From NCBI RefSeq assembly GCF_030247195.1, contig NC_080672.1, positions 346,764,413-346,828,412 of the forward strand: DNA of 64,000 nucleotides, given 5' to 3'. Made by a program: the position numbers and the translations under genes. Origin of the DNA: Topomyia yanbarensis (Eukaryota; Arthropoda; Insecta; Diptera; Culicidae). Position 1 is the first letter of the stretch; each line of letters opens with the position of its first letter. The notes beneath the pieces are model-generated. The model was not told the DNA's origin. It did no database searches and was given only the letters and a program-made list of their open reading frames with translations. Positions 56,166-64,000 of this stretch are shown here, piece after piece.

Positions 56166-59100
56166 ACAAAACTTAATTAAAATTAGGTCTTGTGCCCTTA
56201 ACGCGCAAAACGGTTTAGTCCAATTTTTATTGCATAATACCAGGCGTTTGGTTTCTTTAACCAAAAGACAAGAGTTCGTCTTCGCTTTCTCGTCAGCAAA
56301 CCAGAGCTATATTTGCTTCCCGGGACATCACTCGGGACATGTGGCTTTAGGCGTTCACATATGTCGTGTGAACTGTTTGGAATTTTTTGTGTCTAACTAG
56401 TGCTAATTTGGGTACTAGTTTATATACATCGTCTAACTAGACACCCAGATGGTGCTAGTTACTGACGAGATGAATTCGAAACACAAAAAAACAAAACTTA
56501 ATTAAAATTAGGTCTTGTGCCCTTAACGCGCAAAACGGTTTAGTCCAATTTTTATTGCATAATACCAGGCGTTTGGTTTCTTTAACCAAAAGACAAGAGT
56601 TCGTCTTCGCTTTCTCGTCAGCAAACCAGAGCTATATTTGCTTCCCGGGACATCACTCGGGACATGTGGCTTTAGGCGTTCACATATGTCGTGTGAACTG
56701 TTTGGAATTTTTTGTGTCTAACTAGTGCTAATTTGGGTACTAGTTTATATACATCGTCTAACTAGACACCCAGATGGTGCTAGTTACTGACGAGATGAAT
56801 TCGAAACACAAAAAAACAAAACTTAATTAAAATTAGGTCTTGTGCCCTTAACGCGCAAAACGGTTTAGTCCAATTTTTATTGCATAATACCAGGCGTTTG
56901 GTTTCTTTAACCAAAAGACAAGAGTTCGTCTTCGCTTTCTCGTCAGCAAACCAGAGCTATATTTGCTTCCCGGGACATCACTCGGGACATGTGGCTTTAG
57001 GCGTTCACATATGTCGTGTGAACTGTTTGGAATTTTTTGTGTCTAACTAGTGCTAATTTGGGTACTAGTTTATATACATCGTCTAACTAGACACCCAGAT
57101 GGTGCTAGTTACTGACGAGATGAATTCGAAACACAAAAAAAAACAAAACTTAATTAAAATTAGGTCTTGTGCCCTTAACGCGCAAAACGGTTTAGTCCAA
57201 TTTTTATTGCATAATACCAGGCGTTTGGTTTCTTTAACCAAAAGACAAGAGTTCGTCTTCGCTTTCTCGTCAGCAAACCAGAGCTATATTTGCTTCCCGG
57301 GACATCACTCGGGACATGTGGCTTTAGGCGTTCACATATGTCGTGTGAACTGTTTGGAATTTTTTGTGTCTAACTAGTGCTAATTTGGGTACTAGTTTAT
57401 ATACATCGTCTAACTAGACACCCAGATGGTGCTAGTTACTGACGAGATGAATTCGAAACACAAAAAAACAAAACTTAATTAAAATTAGGTCTTGTGCCCT
57501 TAACGCGCAAAACGGTTTAGTCCAATTTTTATTGCATAATACCAGGCGTTTGGTTTCTTTAACCAAAAGACAAGAGTTCGTCTTCGCTTTCTCGTCAGCA
57601 AACCAGAGCTATATTTGCTTCCCGGGACATCACTCGGGACATGTGGCTTTAGGCGTTCACATATGTCGTGTGAACTGTTTGGAATTTTTTGTGTCTAACT
57701 AGTGCTAATTTGGGTACTAGTTTATATACATCGTCTAACTAGACACCCAGATGGTGCTAGTTACTGACGAGATGAATTCGAAACACAAAAAAACAAAACT
57801 TAATTAAAATTAGGTCTTGTGCCCTTAACGCGCAAAACGGTTTAGTCCAATTTTTATTGCATAATACCAGGCGTTTGGTTTCTTTAACCAAAAGACAAGA
57901 GTTCGTCTTCGCTTTCTCGTCAGCAAACCAGAGCTATATTTGCTTCCCGGGACATCACTCGGGACATGTGGCTTTAGGCGTTCACATATGTCGTGTGAAC
58001 TGTTTGGAATTTTTTGTGTCTAACTAGTGCTAATTTGGGTACTAGTTTATATACATCGTCTAACTAGACACCCAGATGGTGCTAGTTACTGACGAGATGA
58101 ATTCGAAACACAAAAAAACAAAACTTAATTAAAATTAGGTCTTGTGCCCTTAACGCGCAAAACGGTTTAGTCCAATTTTTATTGCATAATACCAGGCGTT
58201 TGGTTTCTTTAACCAAAAGACAAGAGTTCGTCTTCGCTTTCTCGTCAGCAAACCAGAGCTATATTTGCTTCCCGGGACATCACTCGGGACATGTGGCTTT
58301 AGGCGTTCACATATGTCGTGTGAACTGTTTGGAATTTTTTGTGTCTAACTAGTGCTAATTTGGGTACTAGTTTATATACATCGTCTAACTAGACAGCCAG
58401 ATGGTGCTAGTTACTGACGAGATGAATTCGAAACACAAAAAAACAAAACTTAATTAAAATTAGGTCTTGTGCCCTTAACGCGCAAAACGGTTTAGTCCAA
58501 TTTTTATTGCATAATACCAGGCGTTTGGTTTCTTTAACCAAAAGACAAGAGTTCGTCTTCGCTTTCTCGTCAGCAAACCAGAGCTATATTTGCTTCCCGG
58601 GACATCACTCGGGACATGTGGCTTTAGGCGTTCACATATGTCGTGTGAACTGTTTGGAATTTTTTGTGTCTAACTAGTGCTAATTTGGGTACTAGTTTAT
58701 ATACATCGTCTAACTAGACACCCAGATGGTGCTAGTTACTGACGAGATGAATTCGAAACACAAAAAAACAAAACTTAATTAAAATTAGGTCTTGTGCCCT
58801 TAACGCGCAAAACGGTTTAGTCCAATTTTTATTGCATAATACCAGGCGTTTGGTTTCTTTAACCAAAAGACAAGAGTTCGTCTTCGCTTTCTCGTCAGCA
58901 AACCAGAGCTATATTTGCTTCCCGGGACATCACTCGGGACATGTGGCTTTAGGCGTTCACATATGTCGTGTGAACTGTTTGGAATTTTTTGTGTCTAACT
59001 AGTGCTAATTTGGGTACTAGTTTATATACATCGTCTAACTAGACACCCAGATGGTGCTAGTTACTGACGAGATGAATTCGAAACACAAAAAAACAAAACT

Positions 59101-60475
59101 TAATTAAAATTAGGTCTTGTGCCCTTAACGCGCAAAACGGTTTAGTCCAATTTTTATTGCATAATACCAGGCGTTTGGTTTCTTTAACCAAAAGACAAGA
59201 GTTCGTCTTCGCTTTCTCGTCAGCAAACCAGAGCTATATTTGCTTCCCGGGACATCACTCGGGACATGTGGCTTTAGGCGTTCACATATGTCGTGTGAAC
59301 TGTTTGGAATTTTTTGTGTCTAACTAGTGCTAATTTGGGTACTAGTTTATATACATCGTCTAACTAGACACCCAGATGGTGCTAGTTACTGACGAGATGA
59401 ATTCGAAACACAAAAAAAAACAAAACTTAATTAAAATTAGGTCTTGTGCCCTTAACGCGCAAAACGGTTTAGTCCAATTTTTATTGCATAATACCAGGCG
59501 TTTGGTTTCTTTAACCAAAAGACAAGAGTTCGTCTTCGCTTTCTCGTCAGCAAACCAGAGCTATATTTGCTTCCCGGGACATCACTCGGGACATGTGGCT
59601 TTAGGCGTTCACATATGTCGTGTGAACTGTTTGGAATTTTTTGTGTCTAACTAGTGCTAATTTGGGTACTAGTTTATATACATCGTCTAACTAGACACCC
59701 AGATGGTGCTAGTTACTGACGAGATGAATTCGAAACACAAAAAAACAAAACTTAATTAAAATTAGGTCTTGTGCCCTTAACGCGCAAAACGGTTTAGTCC
59801 AATTTTTATTGCATAATACCAGGCGTTTGGTTTCTTTAACCAAAAGACAAGAGTTCGTCTTCGCTTTCTCGTCAGCAAACCAGAGCTATATTTGCTTCCC
59901 GGGACATCACTCGGGACATGTGGCTTTAGGCGTTCACATATGTCGTGTGAACTGTTTGGAATTTTTTGTGTCTAACTAGTGCTAATTTGGGTACTAGTTT
60001 ATATACATCGTCTAACTAGACACCCAGATGGTGCTAGTTACTGACGAGATGAATTCGAAACACAAAAAAACAAAACTTAATTAAAATTAGGTCTTGTGCC
60101 CTTAACGCGCAAAACGGTTTAGTCCAATTTTTATTGCATAATACCAGGCGTTTGGTTTCTTTAACCAAAAGACAAGAGTTCGTCTTCGCTTTCTCGTCAG
60201 CAAACCAGAGCTATATTTGCTTCCCGGGACATCACTCGGGACATGTGGCTTTAGGCGTTCACATATGTCGTGTGAACTGTTTGGAATTTTTTGTGTCTAA
60301 CTAGTGCTAATTTGGGTACTAGTTTATATACATCGTCTAACTAGACACCCAGATGGTGCTAGTTACTGACGAGATGAATTCGAAACACAAAAAAACAAAA
60401 CTTAATTAAAATTAGGTCTTGTGCCCTTAACGCGCAAAACGGTTTAGTCCAATTTTTATTGCATGAGATTTATTT

Positions 60476-60697
60476 GTTTTATAAAAAATAGACACTTTAC
60501 GAAGTTTCGTAAAAATAAGGGAAAGTCAAATTTCGGTGTTTCGTAGTTTTTGGACCCAAAAACCGAACAATATACTCAAAAAGTATATCAAATCAATATT
60601 TTTTAAGTTTAGAGTAAAAATCATTTTAAATTAAAATGATTCGGTAGACTATTCTGGTTTAATAAGCGATCTACGAAAAAAGTTTCGAGTGATCAAA
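60476..60697. other. Right part of the TIR element outside the array
   Basis: Non-coding interior of the CCGTAAACC element between the array target duplication and the right TIR. No gene. Confidence 0.6.
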
Positions 60698-60716
60698 GTC
60701 ATCCCGGTTTACGGTA

Positions 60717-61002
60717 CCTTGTTTCCATAGTGCGTATATCCTGATGGAACCTTTCGCCTTGTTCTTCACTTAGATCAAGGTTCTCTGGAAAATGGTCCAG
60801 GTGGCTGTGTAAATAATGGAGTTTTATGCTCATGTTGCACCCTAGTTTCTCGAAATCAAATAACAGATTTCACCAATGTTTGGTAATTTTCTGATTTGTG
60901 ATTACCGAGAAAGTTTTGTACTACCTGTACAAAAGATGTCCAAGCACTTTTTTCCAAGACATTCATTTGTTCTACAAACTTGGAATCTTTCATCAATTGT
61001 CT
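60717..61002 (-). pseudogene. Broken transposon-like gene, middle part
   Basis: On the minus strand it starts in the copied target RQLMKDS and continues AWTSFVQVVQNFLGNHKSEN. After a small frame disturbance it continues LGCNMSIKLHYLHSHLDHF and GERFHQDIRTMETR, stopping at the TA target of the TIR element. It overlaps in target sequence with the end of the N-terminal part at 63234. Confidence 0.65.
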
Positions 61003-61045
61003 TTAACAAAAGCACTGTTTTGAGCGACTTAGTGGAATGTTATAT

Positions 61046-61360
61046 TAAACACTTTAAACCGTTGTCTTCCGTTTTAATTCCACTATGATGAACAAAATGC
61101 AAAATTGCACTTTTCTGTTACAGATACGTATTTCGGCTACGACTTGCAGCCTTCTTCAGTGTATTGTATCAGAATGAAGAAAATACCCTCTGTACCGCTT
61201 TATGTACCGAAAAGGCAGGTAGAAATTAGGTAACTTAGGTGTGTGAAGATGATCATTTGCGTACGGGTAATGTTTGGAAAAGCCATGTGTATCCGTTACC
61301 TTGATCTCGATTGAGTAAAGACGAAGGGGGTTGTTTAAAAATTTCTAGGCTCTCAGCAAC
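61046..61360 (-). repeat. Penelope arm 1 (sense 3' end)
   Basis: Reverse complement of 62919-63233. It includes the end of the endonuclease frame and the hammerhead at 61113-61174. Confidence 0.9.
61113..61174 (-). ncRNA. Type I hammerhead-like fold, Penelope arm 1
   Basis: Mirror of the fold at 63105-63166, here in the sense orientation of the element. See that entry for the pairing. Confidence 0.6.
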
Positions 61361-61800
61361 ATCCAATTTCCATGGATTAGAAGTTTGACGTTGAATTTTT
61401 ATATCCTCAGTGGTCAGATCATGTTTTTCTGAAAAGGAATGTTCCGCTACCTTAGATTTGAAGTGAAATGGTACATCTTTAACAGCTTCCTTGGAAGCTT
61501 TTGTGATTTCAGCGATGTGCTCTTTAAACCGAATATCTAGTGTTCTCTTAGTTTGTCCAATATAAATTTTATCACAATGAGAACAAGAAATTTTGTATAC
61601 CCCAGATTTTTCCAGAGTTTCAATTGGATCTTTAGTGGATCCTAAAATCGATTTAAGTTGGTACTTTCTACTACTAAAAACAAGATCCATACCAAACTTT
61701 TTTAATTTATGTCTAAGTGGATAAGCCGTATTTTTGTTGAAGTCTATTGCTATCCTTTTTAAATTCTCGGTTAATGGGGTTAATGTTGTGAGGGATTGTT
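61253..61800 (-). pseudogene. Penelope GIY-YIG endonuclease domain
   Basis: Continuous frame on the minus strand. From the Met at 61690, residues 30-34 are GVYKI and 43-47 YIGQT, with the conserved Arg/Phe/His of RFKEH (54-58), a CCHH set (C36, C39, H84, H90) and a candidate catalytic Glu in AESLEI (about 113-116). Upstream the same frame extends toward the reverse transcriptase (KNTAYPLRHKLKKFG) but is out of phase with it by one base at an A8 run (about 61816-61823). The domain cuts target DNA for insertion. Confidence 0.85.
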
Positions 61801-61811
61801 TTTTGAATTTT

Positions 61812-62918
61812 TTACTTTTTTTTATTGATTATTGATTGGATAGTTTGCTCTGGATATCCATTGAGCCTACCAATTCTGAAAATAAACTCTGTTTCTTTAA
61901 ATTTTGCGTCTTCGCTTAGTGGTAAACTAAGCATTCTATGAACCATGTGATGGAATGCTGCCATTTTATGCTGATAAGAATGGTTTGAAGTATTTGGTAT
62001 AACTCTATCTGTATTGGTAGGTTTTCTATAAATTTCAAAAGTCAAGGATTTTCCTTCTCTTATTACAAGGATATCCAAAAATGGTAATTTGTTATCTTTT
62101 TCTTCTTCATGTGTAAACTTGATATTATTATGAATGTTGTTAATAGCTTCCAATATCTTTGTTAAATTTCTCCGTTTGATAATGCAAAAAATGTCATCAA
62201 CATATCTCCACCAGCGTTCTGGCAACAAATTTTTCATCTTTAAACATTCTTCTAGGTTTGCCATGAAAAGCTCACAAAGAAAAGGAGAGAGTGGGTTACC
62301 CATAGGGGCACCCTTAGTTTGTTTATAGAAGACACCTCGGAATGTGAAATAATTTTCTTCCATGCAAAGGCGAGTAAGTTTAAGATAAGATCTCACTTTG
62401 CTTTTCCATAGACTATTGTTATTCTGTTGTAGTAACCAATCCTCTAAGAGGTTAATTGAATCCTTTACAGGGACACTTGGGAATAGGGCGGTTACATCAA
62501 AAGAGACCATTATTTCGTCATCTTTGATTTCACCTGACTTCTGAAGTTTGATTGCGAAATCTTGTGTGCTCTTAACCGAGCAACTATGGAATTGTTTGGA
62601 ATTCGTTAACCAACCATTTTGCAATTTTTTGGGTAGGGGCATTTACAGCTGAAATAATTTCCCTCATTTCATTCCCAGGTTTGTGGATTTTAGGTAGTCC
62701 CTTAATTCTAGGTAAGGCGGGATTTGAAACTTTGAGACGTGACAGGCTATCCCCTAGGACGGGTTTGCATTCTTTAAGAGTTTTATCGACACGTTTGATC
62801 ATATCAGGGAGAGGATTTATTCTTTGAATTCTATATGGCCCAGAGTTTATTTTATGTTGCATGTCAGTATCATATTGATGCTTATCCATGACTACTACTT
62901 TATTTCCCTTGTCAGTCA
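61812..62918 (-). pseudogene. Penelope reverse transcriptase domain
   Basis: Two overlapping minus-strand frames. From 62918 to about 62590: TDKGNKVVVMDKHQYD, then LPKIHKPG and the AVNAPTQKIAKWL motif. After a frameshift near 62590, residues counted from the Met at 62642 show motif A (SFDVTALFPSVP, Asp49), motif B (KGAPMGNPLSPFLCELF), the catalytic RYVDD (146-150) and LPFLDILV, then IYRKPTNTD. The N-terminus is cut at the arm junction. Catalytic motifs are intact, but the frameshift and truncation make this copy non-functional. Confidence 0.9.
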
Positions 62919-63233
62919 GTTGCTGAGAGCCTAGAAATTTTTAAACAACCCCCTTCGTCTTTACTCAATCGAGATCAAGGTAACGGATACACATGGCTTT
63001 TCCAAACATTACCCGTACGCAAATGATCATCTTCACACACCTAAGTTACCTAATTTCTACCTGCCTTTTCGGTACATAAAGCGGTACAGAGGGTATTTTC
63101 TTCATTCTGATACAATACACTGAAGAAGGCTGCAAGTCGTAGCCGAAATACGTATCTGTAACAGAAAAGTGCAATTTTGCATTTTGTTCATCATAGTGGA
63201 ATTAAAACGGAAGACAACGGTTTAAAGTGTTTA
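62919..63233 (+). repeat. Penelope arm 2 (inverted 3' end copy)
   Basis: Inverted copy of 61046-61360. On plus it re-encodes the last residues of the endonuclease (ESLEIFKQPPSSLLNRD) out of context. Confidence 0.9.
63105..63166 (+). ncRNA. Type I hammerhead-like fold, Penelope arm 2
   Basis: CTGAAGA (63120-63126), stem II GGCT/AGCC (63128-63131 with 63141-63144), GAAA (63145-63148). Stem III is the tiny palindrome ATAC/GTAT (63148-63155), with the cut expected after C63156. Stem I pairs TACA with TGTA and TTCTG with CAGAA. One extra A (63127) sits between core and stem II. Hammerheads with very short stem III are known from Penelope elements and are thought to work as dimers, so this fits, but activity is uncertain. 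Confidence 0.6.
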
Positions 63234-64000
63234 ATCAATTGTCTGATTTGAGGCCCGTCAAAAACACCAGCTTTGATTTTTTCGGCACTCAATTTCGGAA
63301 AAACAGTTTTCAAGTAAAGGAAACACTTCCCTTTCTTATTTAGAGCTTTTGTAAATTGCTTCATGAGTCCGAGTTTAATATGGAGGGGTGGAAGAATGAT
63401 TTTTCGTTTGTCAATCAAAGGTTTGTTAACAATATTATGGCTTCCTACCTCACAACTATCTCTTTTTTGGCCAAATAGTTTGACGCCAATGATTTTTCTT
63501 GTCCCTGCTATCCCACAAGCAAATAAAGCATGGATATAGCCACCCTGTTGCCCCAGAAGAAAATTAACCATTTTCAGATCTACACACACAACCCATTGAT
63601 GTTCATGATACTTAATTTTCTCCAAAGCGTAGGAAATATTAGTATACTCTTCTTTCATATTAGTAGAATGTCCTATCGGGATGCTACCAAACTTATTTCC
63701 ATTGTGTAAAAGAACACACTTCAAACTTTGTTTAGAGCTATCTATGAACAGACGCCATTCAGTTGGTTGGTACACATTTAGACCCATTTGTTCTAATAAC
63801 CCTCTTACATTAATGCAAAATACGAGATTATTCTCTTGTGGAAAAAAATTGAAGAAGTTCTTTTTCTCTGGTTCGGTAAAAGGTAACGTTGGTTCCTGAC
63901 TCGAGCATATTTCTGTCTTTTAACCTCGATGCCAATAGTTCAGCAGAAAGTTTGGAGAGCCCTAGATCTCGAATCAAGTCACTCTGATTGTAAAGTTGGG
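63234..64000 (-). pseudogene. Broken transposon-like gene, N-terminal part
   Basis: Runs off the window end. On the minus strand it reads LGLSKLSAELLASRLKDRN, then LVFCINVRGLLEQMG, PTEWRLFIDSSKQSLKCVLL, LPPLHIKLGLMKQFTKAL, FDGPQIRQLI. There is a frame break near 63835. Between about 63530 and 63470 the conserved CFICLWDSRDKKNHW lies in another frame, so the copy is decayed. This family recurs in invertebrate genomes in my memory and looks transposon-derived, but I cannot assign a superfamily. It ends at the Penelope target site. Confidence 0.7.

Larger units (their letters stand above)
53831..60463. mobile_element. Retrozyme array: 325-bp units, 7 inverted + 14 sense
   Basis: Tandem 325-bp units with almost no divergence. 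Seven units read on the minus strand (first unit mark GTGTTTCG at 53854, then every 325 bp to 55804). Fourteen read on the plus strand (GAATTC marks at 56147, 56472, 56797, 57122, 57449, 57774, 58099, 58424, 58749, 59074, 59399, 59726, 60051, 60376). Each has a complete hammerhead core. The whole block is flanked by TGAGATTTATTT at 53819-53830 and 60464-60475, so it was inserted as a unit. No protein is encoded. Retrozymes, as known from plants and invertebrates, are non-autonomous tandem elements with hammerheads that make circular RNAs. The assignment here is an inference from structure. Confidence 0.85.
53171..60714. mobile_element. TIR element (CCGTAAACC ends) split by the array
   Basis: The ends are CCGTAAACCGGGGTGAC and its near-perfect reverse at 60698-60714, with TA on both sides (53169-53170, 60715-60716). 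Without the array and one target copy it is about 900 bp, so a non-autonomous mariner/Tc1-like MITE is likely (inference from the TA target). It interrupts the broken gene on the minus strand. Confidence 0.75.
61003..63233 (-). mobile_element. Penelope-like element with inverted arms
   Basis: Flanked by ATCAATTGTCT at 60992-61002 and 63234-63244 (11-bp target duplication inside the broken gene). Inverted arms of 315 bp lie at 61046-61360 and 62919-63233. A 43-bp tail (61003-61045) is found only on the 61.0-kb side. Between the arms, on the minus strand, lie reverse transcriptase and GIY-YIG endonuclease remnants. The sense body is truncated at 62918 and joined to an inverted copy of its own 3' end. 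Inverted partial copies and one-sided tails are known for Penelope elements. Confidence 0.9.

Noticed and set aside
57099..57377. 92-codon open frame in the tandem array (and its twin at 59376-59654)
   Set aside because: It exists only in the two units with a two-base A-run extension and spans the ribozyme and unit body. It is a chance frame in a non-coding repeat.
53831..60463. CRISPR-like array
   Set aside because: The repeats are contiguous 325-bp units without unique spacers, in a eukaryotic context.

Overview
The window looks like repeat-rich nuclear DNA of a mosquito, most likely culicine. The basis is AT-rich DNA, short GT-AG introns of about 60-210 bp, tRNA-derived SINEs, many terminal-inverted-repeat (TIR) and foldback elements, non-LTR retrotransposons and a Penelope-like element. 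The species call is an inference. No bacterial features are present.

Only three host genes are well supported, all small, predicted secreted and of unrecognised family: a 145-aa protein (8956-9393, minus) head to head with a three-exon 329-aa protein (9926-11193, plus), and a 191-aa protein (36378-36953, minus). Two have very short 3' UTRs, and the 329-aa gene has an intron directly after its ATG.

Almost everything else is mobile DNA. 1-8.4 kb: TIR elements, a 3.1-kb foldback, SINE. 11.4-22.1 kb: small MITEs, TTAA-flanked elements, a GGGGC-TIR element split by an 8-bp-TSD element, a composite foldback, and a 2.25-kb foldback holding a small hammerhead-ribozyme array. 24.8-31 kb: two copies of an unclassified repeat on either side of a 5' fragment of a Jockey/I-type LINE; the first copy carries a third hammerhead. 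38-44 kb: long mosquito repeats, CA microsatellites, A-rich tract. 46-52 kb: foldbacks and an ORF1-only LINE broken by a TIR element.

The most interesting part is 53-64 kb. A broken transposon-like gene on the minus strand is interrupted twice: by a TIR element that itself contains a 6.6-kb array of 325-bp units, and by a Penelope-like element (PLE). The array has 7 units on one strand and 14 on the other, and every unit carries a complete hammerhead ribozyme core. It is flanked by a 12-bp target duplication, which fits a retrozyme: a non-autonomous retroelement that spreads through self-cleaved, circularised RNA. The PLE, 540 bp away, has an 11-bp target duplication, a type I hammerhead-like fold in both inverted arms, reverse transcriptase and GIY-YIG endonuclease remnants, and the same layout of an inverted copy plus a one-sided tail. 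I infer that PLE-type machinery moved the retrozyme.
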